A stretch of DNA of 64,000 bases from DASUPK01 sp963736305 (GCA_963736305.1 CAVTOD010000004.1:186001-250000), one strand, 5' to 3'; positions 16,726 to 25,947 are shown, numbered from the stretch's first letter. Notes: generated by a model from the sequence alone, not told the origin. Translations and numbers: made by a program.

Positions 16726-18877
16726 GGGATACATCCTGGAGCAGACCGCGATCGCGTGCGCGCTCGACGGCCTCCCCCCGGGACGTGGCATCCAGCTTGC
16801 GATAGATGGCCTGAGCCTGCGTCTTCACGGTGTTGGCCGAGACAAAGCTCTGCTCGGCGATCTCGCGGAACGAGAGGTGGCTTGGCAGGAATCGCAGCGT
16901 CCGGAGCTCCGCCGGGGTCAGTTCCGAGCGTTCCTCCCCACCGGCCATGGCGGCGGTCGCCAATCCCGCCTCTGACAGCCAGCGACTGAGCCCTGGCGCA
17001 TCGTCCAGCCGGTTCGTGAACTCGGCGGCCTCGGCTAGCAACTCGCTGGCCGCGGGGGAATCGTCCAGGAGCAGGCAGGCGCGGGCCAGGTAGATCCGCG
17101 CCTCGCCTTGGTACCAGTCGGGGAAACCATCGAGTCCCTCGAGCATCTTCCGGGCGCGGTTGCTGTCGGCTGCGGCCTCCTCGATGCGCCCCTCGTGCGC
17201 GCGGGTCAGCGCGGATGCGACGAAGAAGAAGGCGAGAATCGGATACTCGCCGAGCTGGAATCGCTCCAGTTGCTCCCTGGCCTGTGCAACGACCCGGAGC
17301 GCGTCCCCCAGGTCGTCTCTCTCCATATGGAGGAAGGTCAGCTGGACGAGGCAGAAGACCTGCGCTATCGGGGCGGTGGCCGACCCCTTGCGCGCTCCCT
17401 CCTCGAGCAGCTCACGGGCGCCCCCAAAATCGTCCGCGAGGTGTCGGCTGACGCCGGCGTAGAAGTAGGACATCGCTCGCCAGGGACTCTCGGGAGGATG
17501 GATCTCGCCCGCCCGGATCGCGTCGACTCCCATCTGCCCGATTCCATGGGCCGGCAAGGTCGCCCTCAGAATGAGCAGGTCGGCCTCGAGGTCGGGGTCG
17601 TCCATCGCCGCCTCGTCGAATGCCTCGCGGGCGACCGATGTCCAGTGCGCGGCGAGGTCTCCGTCGCCAAGCGCCAGATAGAGGTGCGCTGTCGCGAGCG
17701 CGAGGTGCGCGGAACGCGCCACCTTTCTGTCGCTGAAGTGGCCCAGCCAGCGGCGCAGGTCGTCGCGGTGTCCCACGGAGAGGTAGGGCGCAGCGCGCGC
17801 CCAGATCAACTCGGCGGCGCGCCTGTCGTCGCCGGCCGCGGTCGCGTGATCGATGGCATTCTCGAACTGCTCATGCTCGGCGTACCAGGCGCTGGCGCGG
17901 CGATGCAGGCTGGACTCGAGCTCCGGCTCCCGGCGATGGAGCTCCGAGGCGAGCGTCTGCTTGAAGAGTGGGTGGTAGCGATAGGTGCCGTCGGCATGAT
18001 CCAGCGGCTCCAGGGGAAGCTTCGACCGACCCAGCTCACGCAGGACCCGGCCGGATCCCGACCGCTCGAGGACTTCGTCGCAGATCTTGCCGGCGAGGTC
18101 CTCGAGAATCGAGGTCCGCATCAGGAATCTGAGACGGGCAACCGAAATGCCCGCCAGGAACTCGTCCCGCACGTAGTCGGCCACGAAGCGGTCATCGCCA
18201 CCGAACTGGGTCGCATCGATTGGCGTGCCGTCCCCATCTCCAAGCGAGAGCCCCGCCAGGTAGAGCGCCGCCGGCCAGCCCTCCGTCCGCTCGTAGAGCG
18301 CCTCAATCTCCTCGGAGGTGAGGCGAAGCCCGATCGCCTTCAGCAGCGCTTCACTCTCGGTTCTGCTCATGGCCAGGTCTCGCCGGGTGAGCTCGAACAC
18401 CTGGCGATGGGCGCGCATTCGGCCCAGGGGCAGAGCAAGCTCGCGCCGCGAGATGAGGACGATCTGGCCCTCCGGAGGGAGCGAGGCGATCGAGTTGCCC
18501 AGCGCTGCCAGCGCGCCCTTTGTACGGAGGGCATCAGCCTCATCGATCCCCACGACGAACGGGCGGCCCCGGGAGCTGACGGAGTCGAGTGTCCGGACCA
18601 GGCGATTCAGCAGGTGCGATGGCCGGTCGTCGCTTGACTCCAGCGTGATCAGGGCAAATCGCCGCTCGTCCTCCTCCGCCCACTGGGCCAGCAGGCTGCT
18701 CTTCGCGTATCCGGCTGGCGCAGTGATGAGCACCAGCGGGTAGCCATTAGCCTCGCGGAGCCGCGTAACGAGCTGCGGCCGGGGGATGAGGGCCAGGTGG
18801 TGCGGGAGGCCAACGTCCGGCGCGGTCCGGTCATGCGTCAGAGCGGCCACATCACCTTCCCGGCTGGTCGAGGTCAT
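16718..18877 (-). CDS. large ATP-binding LuxR (MalT-like) transcriptional activator
   Basis: 719 residues. N-terminal STAND-type ATPase with Walker A (TAPAGYAKSSLL, about 53-64) and a Walker-B-like VGIDEAD. A long helical TPR-like sensor region follows, then a C-terminal LuxR helix-turn-helix (about 650-712: LTPAELRTLRFL, SFREIAEQSFVSANTVKTQ, YRKLDATSRGEAV). Such proteins activate targets after binding an inducer and ATP. It is divergent from the CLC gene with a recurrent palindrome between them and is the best local candidate to bind that motif (inference). Cotranscribed with DUF2252. Confidence 0.9.
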   Translation of the reverse strand: MTSTSREGDVAALTHDRTAPDVGLPHHLALIPRPQLVTRLREANGYPLVLITAPAGYAKSSLLAQWAEEDERRFALITLESSDDRPSHLLNRLVRTLDSVSSRGRPFVVGIDEADALRTKGALAALGNSIASLPPEGQIVLISRRELALPLGRMRAHRQVFELTRRDLAMSRTESEALLKAIGLRLTSEEIEALYERTEGWPAALYLAGLSLGDGDGTPIDATQFGGDDRFVADYVRDEFLAGISVARLRFLMRTSILEDLAGKICDEVLERSGSGRVLRELGRSKLPLEPLDHADGTYRYHPLFKQTLASELHRREPELESSLHRRASAWYAEHEQFENAIDHATAAGDDRRAAELIWARAAPYLSVGHRDDLRRWLGHFSDRKVARSAHLALATAHLYLALGDGDLAAHWTSVAREAFDEAAMDDPDLEADLLILRATLPAHGIGQMGVDAIRAGEIHPPESPWRAMSYFYAGVSRHLADDFGGARELLEEGARKGSATAPIAQVFCLVQLTFLHMERDDLGDALRVVAQAREQLERFQLGEYPILAFFFVASALTRAHEGRIEEAAADSNRARKMLEGLDGFPDWYQGEARIYLARACLLLDDSPAASELLAEAAEFTNRLDDAPGLSRWLSEAGLATAAMAGGEERSELTPAELRTLRFLPSHLSFREIAEQSFVSANTVKTQAQAIYRKLDATSRGEAVERARDRGLLQDVSHV

Positions 18878-19044
18878 TCCCCTATCACGATCCTTGGGAG
18901 GACACGCTCAGGCGGTCCCTCCCAGTCTTTTGCGCGTTCCTGCGCGGTTCGACACGCACCCTACTCTCCGCACGAGGCGTGGTAACCGGGAAAGCTCCTG
19001 GCACCTCCTCAGTAGTGACTACCTAGGCACGCGGTGCCAGGGCA

Positions 19045-19064
19045 TCATCCCGTTCGGGTGATGA
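19045..19064. promoter_or_regulatory. recurrent palindrome, copy 4
   Basis: TCATCCCG, TT, CGGGTGATGA. Sits in the 202-nt divergent gap between the LuxR regulator and the CLC channel, ending 15 nt before the CLC ATG. Confidence 0.65.
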
Positions 19065-19079
19065 CCGCCGCCGCGGCGG

Positions 19080-20462
19080 ATGATTGGATCACGGGCGTGG
19101 TTGCCGGAATCCTCCGCGGATCGGGCCGGGTCGCCGGTGGCTGACGAGCCGGCCGCGGCGGATCCCGCCTCGACGCTGCGCAGCAAGTCCTTTGTCGCCG
19201 TGCTCGTGCTCGCGGCGATCGTGGGCGTCATCGCCTCGTTGGCCGCCTGGTGCTTCCTGGAGCTGATCTTCTACATCCAGCAGTGGGTGTTCACCGACAT
19301 CCCGCACGACCTCGGCTTCGAGCATGGGACGCCGCTGTGGTGGTATCTCCCCGTTCTCGCGTTCGCCGGTGTGGTCACCGCCTTCGCGATCGCCCGCCTG
19401 CCCGGCAATGGGGGGCACGTCCCGGCCGAGGGTCTCAAGGCCTCACCCACCCAGCCCGTCGACCTTCCCGGCGTGGTGCTGGCGGCCATCGCCTCGATCG
19501 GACTCGGGCTGGTGGTCGGCCCCGAGGCACCCCTGATTGCACTCGGCGGCGGCATCGGGTTTCTCATGGTCCGGGCGATCCGCCCGGATGCGCCGCCCGA
19601 GCTCGGCACGCTGCTCGCCACCTCTGCGACCTTCGCCGCCGTGTCCTTTCTGTTCGGGTCGCCGATAATCGCGGCCGTGATCCTGATCGAGGCGGCCGGG
19701 CTAGGGGGATCGCGGATGCCGCTTGTCCTGATTCCGGGTCTGCTCGCCGCCGGAATCGGCTCACTGGTTTCGATCGGGATGGGATCGCTGACGGGTCTCA
19801 GCACGGCCGACATCTCGCTCAGTCCCCTTCACCTGCCGGCCTTTGCCCGGCCGGAGTTCGTCGACTTCCTCTGGACGATCGCGCTGGCCGCCGCGATCGC
19901 CGTGGTCACGTTCGCCATCTTTCGCCTCGCGCGAGAGGCGCAGCGCATCGCGACTCCCAGGCCGTTCATCGTGCTCCCCATCGTCGGGCTGCTCGTCGCG
20001 GGGCTTGGCATCGCCTTCCATCAGACGGCCGACCACGGTGTCAACCAGGTTCTCTTCTCGGGTCAGGACGCGATCGGGCCGCTGGTGGACAACCCGGGCT
20101 CCTGGTCCCTGTCGGCGCTCGCCCTGTTGATCGCCTTCAAGGGCATCGCGTACGGCATCTCCCTCGGCACCTTCCGTGGCGGCCCGACCTTCCCGGCCAT
20201 GTTTCTGGGAGCTGCCGCCGGCCTGATGGCCGCTCAGCTGCCGGGCTTCGACCTGACCCCCGCAGTGGCGGTGGGCCTGGGGGCCGCGGTGGTCGCCGTG
20301 CTCAGGCTGCCGCTGTCGGCGGTCGTGCTCGCCACGCTCTTCACGGTGCACACCGGGCTGGGCTCCGGACCCCTGGTCATCGTCGGCGTCGTGGTCGCTT
20401 ACCTGACGATCCAGGCGCTCGATCCGCGCCCGAGCTCATCGCAACCGGCGACCGCGAGCTGA
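19080..20462 (+). CDS. CLC-type chloride channel/antiporter
   Basis: 460 residues with about ten membrane segments after a 35-residue hydrophilic N-terminus. CLC motifs are divergent but present: GNGGHVPAEG for the first pore loop, GLVVGPEAPLIALGGG where the usual GREGP becomes GPEAP but keeps the gating Glu, and FRGGPTFPAMFLGAAAGL for the GGIFAP-type loop. No C-terminal CBS domains. Exchange of chloride for protons is expected; the altered first loop leaves anion preference open. Ends 1 nt before the GAP gene. Confidence 0.88.
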   Translation: MIGSRAWLPESSADRAGSPVADEPAAADPASTLRSKSFVAVLVLAAIVGVIASLAAWCFLELIFYIQQWVFTDIPHDLGFEHGTPLWWYLPVLAFAGVVTAFAIARLPGNGGHVPAEGLKASPTQPVDLPGVVLAAIASIGLGLVVGPEAPLIALGGGIGFLMVRAIRPDAPPELGTLLATSATFAAVSFLFGSPIIAAVILIEAAGLGGSRMPLVLIPGLLAAGIGSLVSIGMGSLTGLSTADISLSPLHLPAFARPEFVDFLWTIALAAAIAVVTFAIFRLAREAQRIATPRPFIVLPIVGLLVAGLGIAFHQTADHGVNQVLFSGQDAIGPLVDNPGSWSLSALALLIAFKGIAYGISLGTFRGGPTFPAMFLGAAAGLMAAQLPGFDLTPAVAVGLGAAVVAVLRLPLSAVVLATLFTVHTGLGSGPLVIVGVVVAYLTIQALDPRPSSSQPATAS

Positions 20463-20463
20463 A

Positions 20464-21159
20464 ATGGACACCATCGTCTTCTGGGCGTTCACCGCGGCGG
20501 TCAACCCGACCCTGCTCGGCGCCGCCACCGTGATGCTGTTGCTCGACCACCCGAAGCGGCTGCTGCTCGGATACCTGTGCGGCGCGCTGTTTACGAGCCT
20601 CACCCTGGGCATGGTGATTGTATTCGCGGTCGACGGGTCCTCGGGAGCGACCAGCACGGCGCAGTCAACGCTCAGCCCCGCGATGGATCTCACGCTGGGC
20701 GGCCTGCTGCTGCTGGTCGCCTATCTGATCCGCCCCAGCCGGGTTCCCAAGGAGACCGGTCGCCTCGCCGAGCGCCGCCGTCGGCGCGAGGAGAAGAAGA
20801 AGGACAAGGGACCGCCGAAGTGGCAGCAGAAACTGAGTCAGGGCACGGCGAAAACGACCTTCGTAATCGGTGCCCTTTTGACCCTACCCGGCGCGTCCTA
20901 CCTGATCGGCTTGGGCCACATTGCCGACAAGGACGCGAGCGTGGCGGCGACCGTCGCGATGATCCTCGCCTTCAACGTGATCATGCTCGCGTTGATCGAG
21001 CTGCCGCTGCTCGCCTTCACGTTTGCGCCCGAGTGGACCCCGGACGCGGTCGACCGGTTCAAGGCCTGGTTCAACCGTCACTCCAAGATGCTTGCCTTCA
21101 GGGGAGCGCTCATCGTCGGCGTCCTCCTGATCATCAAGGGCGCTATCGAGCTGCTCTGA
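20464..21159 (+). CDS. GAP-family (Sap-like) membrane protein
   Basis: 231 residues with six predicted membrane helices. It starts FWAFTAAVNPTLLGAATVMLL, matching the GAP/Sap family that includes mycobacterial proteins involved in moving lipids across the membrane. A basic, Lys-rich cytoplasmic loop (RRRREEKKKDKGPPKWQQK) separates the first and second halves. It starts 1 nt after the CLC stop, so the two are cotranscribed. Substrate unknown. Confidence 0.82.
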   Translation: MDTIVFWAFTAAVNPTLLGAATVMLLLDHPKRLLLGYLCGALFTSLTLGMVIVFAVDGSSGATSTAQSTLSPAMDLTLGGLLLLVAYLIRPSRVPKETGRLAERRRRREEKKKDKGPPKWQQKLSQGTAKTTFVIGALLTLPGASYLIGLGHIADKDASVAATVAMILAFNVIMLALIELPLLAFTFAPEWTPDAVDRFKAWFNRHSKMLAFRGALIVGVLLIIKGAIELL

Positions 21160-21198
21160 CCCGGCCGCTCGGACCGGGTCAGCCAGCCTCCGCCCGGA

Positions 21199-21375
21199 TC
21201 AGTAGGCCCCGGAACTTGTGGCCTCGCCGCGCGGCGCCATCATCGCCCCGATCAACCAGAACACCGGGAACGGGATGCCCAGCAGGAACATGACCCAGTG
21301 GCCCTTCCTGATCGACATGATCCCGAGGGTGACCAGCAGGATGAAGTACACGATTCCGAGTCCAACCCACAGCAT
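21199..21375 (-). CDS. small two-helix membrane protein
   Basis: 58 residues from ATG 21375, which is preceded by AAGGAG at good spacing. Two membrane helices (VGLGIVYFILLVTLGIM and WVMFLLGIPFPVFWLIGAMM) joined by SIRKGH, similar to short phospholipase D-nuclease-like membrane segments common in actinobacteria. Downstream of the PAP2 gene on the same strand with a degenerate palindrome in between. Confidence 0.68.
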   Translation of the reverse strand: MLWVGLGIVYFILLVTLGIMSIRKGHWVMFLLGIPFPVFWLIGAMMAPRGEATSSGAY

Positions 21376-21431
21376 CTGAAGCTCCTTCCTTCGATGGACA
21401 CGGATGGTCGGGGACGATCGGCCACTCGGGA

Positions 21432-21448
21432 TCACCCCAATGAGATGA
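21432..21448. promoter_or_regulatory. recurrent palindrome, degenerate copy 5
   Basis: TCACCCC, AAT, GAGATGA. It overlaps the PAP2 stop codon and lies 56 nt before the small membrane gene at 21375. Weak match; listed because of its position. Confidence 0.3.
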
Positions 21449-21998
21449 AATCCAGTGCCCTGTCGCTGGCCGTGGCCAGTGCGACCCCACACACGGCGCC
21501 CGCGATCACGTCGAGTGGGTAATGCACACCCGTGTGGACCCGGGAATACCCCACCAGCGTCGCCAGGATGCTCAGGGGCGGCGTCGTCCACGGAAGCACC
21601 CGCCCCGCCCCGGTCGCGAACGCGAACGCCGCAGCCGTGTGTCCCGAGGGAAACGAGTGGGACGCGGGCATCCTGACCCGGCGGCCGGGCGGGACGGAGG
21701 CGGCTTCCCGGTCGGGCCGCGCGCGCCGGGATAACGGCTTGATGGCCAGGTTGACGATCGCCGCGGTCACGGCGACAGCCGCCATGCCTCGGACCGCCGC
21801 CCGGCGGCCGTCCGGGCCAGCGCCGAGCGCCAGCGCCACGGCGCTCGCGATCGAGAGTCTCGAATAGTCAGCGGAGCGCGATAGGCGGCTGAAGAGGTGG
21901 TCGAGGGTGGGCGTGTCGGTCTCGGCGATCGCTGCGTAGACGGCGGCGTCGAGGCGCCGCAGCTCCGCCAGCGCGCGTGAGGCCGGCTGTCTGGTCAC
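21432..21998 (-). CDS. PAP2-family membrane phosphatase
   Basis: 188 residues from GTG 21998. The PAP2 catalytic signature is complete: KPLSRRARPDR for K-x6-RP, PSGHT for PSGH, and SRVHTGVHYPLDV for SR-x5-H-x3-D. Several membrane helices. Removes phosphate from lipid phosphates such as phosphatidate or undecaprenyl diphosphate. The start overlaps the stop of the lipid-kinase gene (GTGA), so kinase and phosphatase are made together, which suggests they act on the same lipid pool (inference). Confidence 0.9.
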   Translation of the reverse strand: MTRQPASRALAELRRLDAAVYAAIAETDTPTLDHLFSRLSRSADYSRLSIASAVALALGAGPDGRRAAVRGMAAVAVTAAIVNLAIKPLSRRARPDREAASVPPGRRVRMPASHSFPSGHTAAAFAFATGAGRVLPWTTPPLSILATLVGYSRVHTGVHYPLDVIAGAVCGVALATASDRALDFISLG

Positions 21999-23341
21999 TG
22001 GTGCCCATCGACGGCAGCGGGAGCCCGGCCCGCCGCCACGCCCGCCAGCGTCCGCACTCCGTCCCAGAATCCCTCCGGGATGGCGGCCGAGGGCGAGGCG
22101 CCCGGATGGGCCGGCGCGATCCGCACCCTCAGCGCGCCCGGGCGGATCCTGAAGCGCAGGGGCGGCTCGAGCGTCATCGCCTCGCCGTCGACTCCGGCCG
22201 GGACCGGCCGGCTCGAATCGACGTCGAATTCGGTGGCGGACCACTCGCGCCAGAGCTTCCGCGGCTGCTCTGAGCCGGCGCCCGGTGGCGCGGAGGCCAC
22301 GGTGACCCCGAGCACCCCCGCGTCGATCCGGGGCCGGGTGCCCGAGCCGACCGCCCGCCCGAGCCGGTAGCGGTTGTTCGAGATCAGGAGCGCCGCCCCG
22401 GACCGCTCCTGCTCGCCCTCCGGCCCCGTCCAGGCCAGGTCCAGCCCCGCGCCGTCGGGTCCAAGCGCCTCGGGGACCGTGTTCAGGATCGTCCGAAGCT
22501 TCGCGTCGCGGTATTCGTCGCGCTGCACCGCCTCGGCGTAGAGCCCCAGGGAGACGTTGTTGACGAAGACACGACCGTTGATCTCGGCGAGGTCCACGCG
22601 GCGCTCTCCGCCCTCGACGAGCGCGTCCAGCGCGCCGACGACGTCATCGCGGTCGACCCCGAGATCGAGCGCAAAGTGGTTTCGGGTGCCGGCGGGAATG
22701 CAGGCATAGGGCAGGTCCAACTCGGAGGCGACCGATGCGACGACTGCTTGAGACCCGTCGCCACCCGCCATCGCCAGCGCGTCAGCGCCGCCCGCAACCG
22801 CGTCCCTGACGAGCTGCTCGAGGTCCGCACCGCGGGTGAGCTCGATGGACTCGATGCCGCGCTTCTTCGCCTCGTCGGCGAGCGAGAAGCGCTCGGCCTT
22901 GCCTCCACCCGACTTCGGGTTGTAGAGCAGCACCGGATGTGCAGGAGCGGGCGCCGGGGGCAGGTGCACCCGAACTCGGAAGGCCGTCCTCGCGGCGTAG
23001 AGGGCCGCGAGGACACCGAGGACGATGGCGACCGCCTCAACGAGATGGTCACCGTCGGTGACGAGCAGCACACCCTGAGCGATCAGAGCGGCGAGCGCCA
23101 CGCCAAGACCCAGCAGCCGGGCGAAGCCCGTGCGCATCAGGCCATACAGAGCGGCCCCGATCGCGACCACCACGCAGCCGAGCACGATCAGGCCGCGCGG
23201 AAACTCCGTCACCACGATGGTGAGGGCCAGGATCAGGACCGCGGGCGCCAGGACCAGGGCGGCGATCGCCGCAACCCGCTGTCCCGGATTCAGCTCGCGG
23301 CCTGAGCGCCGATCTCGACCAGATCGCTCGGATGCACCCAT
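21995..23341 (-). CDS. diacylglycerol-kinase-family lipid kinase with membrane N-terminus
   Basis: 448 residues. Four membrane helices in the first 125 residues are followed by a DAGK catalytic domain: HPVLLYNPKSGGGKAER for the nucleotide loop, AMAGGDGSQAVVA for the GGDG motif, and IPAGTRNHFALDLG. The C-terminal half carries the beta-rich LCB5-type fold. Phosphorylates diacylglycerol or a similar lipid. The 5' end overlaps the DUF6325 gene by 52 nt and no good SD precedes the ATG, so expression should depend on coupling. Operon order is SHOCT, DUF6325, kinase, phosphatase. Confidence 0.88.
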   Translation of the reverse strand: MGASERSGRDRRSGRELNPGQRVAAIAALVLAPAVLILALTIVVTEFPRGLIVLGCVVVAIGAALYGLMRTGFARLLGLGVALAALIAQGVLLVTDGDHLVEAVAIVLGVLAALYAARTAFRVRVHLPPAPAPAHPVLLYNPKSGGGKAERFSLADEAKKRGIESIELTRGADLEQLVRDAVAGGADALAMAGGDGSQAVVASVASELDLPYACIPAGTRNHFALDLGVDRDDVVGALDALVEGGERRVDLAEINGRVFVNNVSLGLYAEAVQRDEYRDAKLRTILNTVPEALGPDGAGLDLAWTGPEGEQERSGAALLISNNRYRLGRAVGSGTRPRIDAGVLGVTVASAPPGAGSEQPRKLWREWSATEFDVDSSRPVPAGVDGEAMTLEPPLRFRIRPGALRVRIAPAHPGASPSAAIPEGFWDGVRTLAGVAAGRAPAAVDGHQ

Positions 23342-23787
23342 GCGTCGACCAGGTTGTGACCCCCGGCGCGCTCGATTGCGTCCCTCAGCGGGATCGCCCA
23401 GCGGTGCTCGAGCAGGGCGATGCCGGCCGATGTACCGGGCGGAATCTCATCCGCCAGGTACCAGACGTCGTCGGGGTCGAGGACGGAGCCTCGCTCGTCC
23501 ACTGCGGCGGCACCGGCCAGGGCGCCGGCCTCGGCGCCCTCCTCACCGGCAGCGCCCAGTCCCAGCAGCGCGCCGGCCAGGGCCCCGAAGGCCTCGGCCT
23601 CCTCGCTGGGAAGGTCGCTGTGCTCGACCGCCTCGAACTCGCCGTCCTCGCCTCGAGCGACGAACATCAGGTCGATCAGGCGCACGATGTCGTGCTCGCG
23701 AAGCCGACGGAGCTCGGCGAGGATCTCGCCGGAGAACTTCCCGTCCTCGAAACCAACCACCAGCAGCTGTACCGGGCCGAATTCCAT
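23290..23787 (-). CDS. DUF6325-type protein
   Basis: 165 residues. Starts MEFGPVQLLVVGFEDGKFSGEILAE-like beta-alpha-beta, then a Gly/Ala-rich region (about 75-105) that is probably a short membrane hairpin or flexible linker, then a second soluble unit ending with WVHPSDLVEIG. This matches the DUF6325 family, related to DUF1269. It begins one base after the SHOCT gene stop. Function unknown; recurrent in actinobacterial stress clusters. Confidence 0.78.
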   Translation of the reverse strand: MEFGPVQLLVVGFEDGKFSGEILAELRRLREHDIVRLIDLMFVARGEDGEFEAVEHSDLPSEEAEAFGALAGALLGLGAAGEEGAEAGALAGAAAVDERGSVLDPDDVWYLADEIPPGTSAGIALLEHRWAIPLRDAIERAGGHNLVDAWVHPSDLVEIGAQAAS

Positions 23788-24066
23788 TTAGATCAGCTTC
23801 TCCTTCTCGGCTTCGAATTGCTCGTCGGTGAGGACGCCGGAGTCGTGCAGCTCGCCGAGCTTCTTGAGCGCATCGATCCTGTCCATCTCTGACATCCCGC
23901 CGCCGCCGGACGCCGGGGCTGCGTCACCCGCCTGGGACTGCTGGATCTCGGCGTCTTGCTGCGCCTCATGCTCCTGAGACTGCGCCCGCCGTTTGCCGAC
24001 CGCGTAGCCGGCGCCGCCGACCATCGCAGCGCGCATGAGTGGCCTTCTTCTTCCGATCAGCGGCAT
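23788..24066 (-). CDS. SHOCT-domain protein
   Basis: 92 residues. N-terminal basic and Gly-rich stretch, Gln-rich linker, then a C-terminal SHOCT domain of about 30 residues (DALKKLGELHDSGVLTDEQFEAEKEKLI). SHOCT units are thought to mediate oligomerisation. First gene of the operon continuing through DUF6325, lipid kinase and PAP2; a recurrent palindrome lies 60 nt upstream. Confidence 0.85.
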   Translation of the reverse strand: MPLIGRRRPLMRAAMVGGAGYAVGKRRAQSQEHEAQQDAEIQQSQAGDAAPASGGGGMSEMDRIDALKKLGELHDSGVLTDEQFEAEKEKLI

Positions 24067-24126
24067 CGCGAATCCTTTCCTTGGTGACCGTGACCAGGAT
24101 CGAATCGGACGTGCGCATCCGACGCA

Positions 24127-24143
24127 TCACTCATTACGGGTGA
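24127..24143. promoter_or_regulatory. recurrent palindrome, copy 6 (one half degenerate)
   Basis: TCACTCA, TTA, CGGGTGA, centred about 68 nt before the SHOCT start codon. Confidence 0.45.
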
Positions 24144-24162
24144 AATCGCCGATGGCGTCCGC

Positions 24163-24611
24163 TCAGCCGAGAGCCCCGCTGATCTCGCCGATCGCCGTCT
24201 TCTCGTCGTCGCTTACCCGATCGCCGCTCAGGCCCATGAAGCCCTCCTTGCGGGCCTCCGCGACGCGCTGCGCGAGCCCGAGGATGAACTTCTTGTAATC
24301 GTCGAGCTCCTCGCCCTGGCCTTGGACTTGAGCAGGGCGACGGCGTCGGTGATGTGCTTGAGAGAGGCCTCCTTGAGCTCCTCGGGAGTTTTGTAGCGCG
24401 TGTGATCCATCTCGGGCTTGGCGGTGACGATCTCATCGAGAAGCTCACTGTCGCCGTGCTGTTTGCGCGCCTCGGTGTAGGCCTTCGCCATCGAGAAGCT
24501 CTCGCGGATCGAGCCGCCCCGGTCGGACGCGATCACGATCATTCCCGCGCTCGGGGGGCCCTCCAGCACCTGCTTCCATTCGTCCTCTGTGAAATCTGCC
24601 TTACCGGTCAT
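24163..24611 (-). pseudogene. conserved helical protein gene with one apparent frameshift
   Basis: The first 98 codons from ATG 24611 read FTEDEWKQVLEGPPSAGM and continue to AVALLKSKA. The reading then moves to another frame near 24312-24322, giving EELDDYKKFILGLAQRVAEA and a natural end (EISGALG) with a stop at 24163. One base missing near the GGG run explains the break. The joined product of about 149 residues is helical and acidic. I do not recognise the family. A palindrome lies 63 nt upstream. Confidence 0.65.
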
Positions 24612-24674
24612 TCATTCCTCCGTTGAGTTGACGACATGTGAGACGAAGGGATAGCGCAGCGCAGGGTTCGGCCT

Positions 24675-24691
24675 TCACCCCGATCGAATGA
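24675..24691. promoter_or_regulatory. recurrent palindrome, copy 7
   Basis: TCACCCCG, AT, CGAATGA, between the divergent starts at 24611 (63 nt) and 24726 (34 nt). Confidence 0.5.
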
Positions 24692-24725
24692 ATTGCGGAC
24701 CGGCCTCCGCCAGTAGTTTGGCCGG

Positions 24726-25815
24726 GTGCGAAGCTGGCTCAGAGCTCTCGGGCGAGATGAGGCCCTGCTCGCCCGCCTGGCCCGGATCGCAATCTGGGTG
24801 GGTGGCGTTGCCCTCCTGATCTTCATCCTCGACCTGCTCGGGATTCCCGTCTCGGACTGGATCCGCGAGCTGTTCAAGAAGATCAGGGAGGTCCCCGCCT
24901 GGGCGGTGGTGGCCGGGGTTCATTCTGCAGACCGCCCAGACGACGCTGGCGGCGGTCGCCTGGGTAGCCATCCTGCGCGCGGCGTATCCGCGGGTGGAGA
25001 TCACCGTGCGGCTGGTCGTGGCCGCCTACGCGACCTCGGTGGCGATGAACAGCTTCCTCCCGGCCAACATCGGCACCTGGGTGATGCTGATCATGTTCAC
25101 GACCGTGATCGCCGGGGCCACCTTCACCGCGATGCTGTCGGGGATCGCGGTGCAGAAGATCCCCTTCTCGATCTTCAACATCGCCGTCTACCTCTACCTG
25201 TTCCTCTCGGTCGCGGGCTCGTTCTCGATCAAGCTCGGTGGACTGGCCGACCATTGGGTGCTCGCGGTGGCGATCGCGGCCGGCCTGGTCTTCCTCGCGG
25301 TGCTCGCGACCCGGATCTTCCGGAAGCAATGGCACAAGCTGCGCGAGCAGCTCTTCGTCGGTGGAGCGATCCTCCGCTCCCCGCGCAAGGCCCTGGTCGG
25401 CGTGGCGCTTCCGGAGCTCGGCAGCTACCTGGCGCGGCTGGGAATCATCGCGGTCTTCCTCGGCGCCTACAGCATCCCGGTCACCTTCCACAACGTCGCC
25501 TCGGTCACCGCCTCCAACTCGATCTCGAACAGCGTCTCGCTGACGCCCGGCGGCGTGGGCGTCACTCAGGCGATGAACAGCGCTGCACTCAAGAATCAAA
25601 CGAGCGCTCAGGATGCGACCGCCTACTCGGCCTCCCAGCAGCTGATCACCTCCGCCTGGAACGTGGTGTTCGCGGTGATCATGGTCTCCTGGGTGTTCGG
25701 CTGGTCCGGAGGCAAGGACCTGGTGAAGAGCTCGTACGAGCAGGCCAAGGTGAAGAGCGCCGAGCTCAAGGAGAAGCGCCGCACCCGCCGTGACGCCCGG
25801 CACGCCGTCGGCTGA
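24726..25815 (+). pseudogene. flippase-like (UPF0104/LPG-synthase-type) membrane protein with one frameshift
   Basis: Two frames encode one polytopic protein. Codons from 24726 give a basic N-terminus, a membrane helix (IWVGGVALLIFILDLLGI) and IREVPAWAVVAG. After a GGGG run at about 24914-24918 the next frame continues FILQTAQTTLAAVAWVAIL and then about seven more helices, with NSFLPANIGTW and NSVSLTPGGVGVTQA, motifs of the lysylphosphatidylglycerol-synthase transmembrane family. The stop is at 25815. Removing one G restores about 362 residues. Probably functional if the indel is a sequence error. Lipid-related role inferred. Confidence 0.78.
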
Positions 25816-25823
25816 TCGCCAAA

Positions 25824-25842
25824 TCACCCGGATCGGGGGATG
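25824..25842. promoter_or_regulatory. recurrent palindrome, copy 8 (partial)
   Basis: TCACCCG, GAT, then CGGGGGATG. The left half is exact; the right half carries one extra G. It lies 105 nt before the second DUF7144 gene. Confidence 0.4.
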
Positions 25843-25905
25843 CCGGGCGACGGGTCCGCTGCCAGCGTTCACGGCGGCGCGCATTCGCGCGTCCACTACG
25901 GACAC

Positions 25906-25925
25906 GGCCGCCTTGCGTGGCGGCC
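25906..25925. promoter_or_regulatory. leader hairpin before the second DUF7144 gene
   Basis: Perfect 7-bp stem GGCCGCC/GGCGGCC with loop TTGCGT, 22 nt before the ATG. It may be a 5' UTR element or the terminator of the upstream frameshifted gene; no T run follows. Confidence 0.35.
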
Positions 25926-25947
25926 GGCAACAGAGAGGAAACAACAG

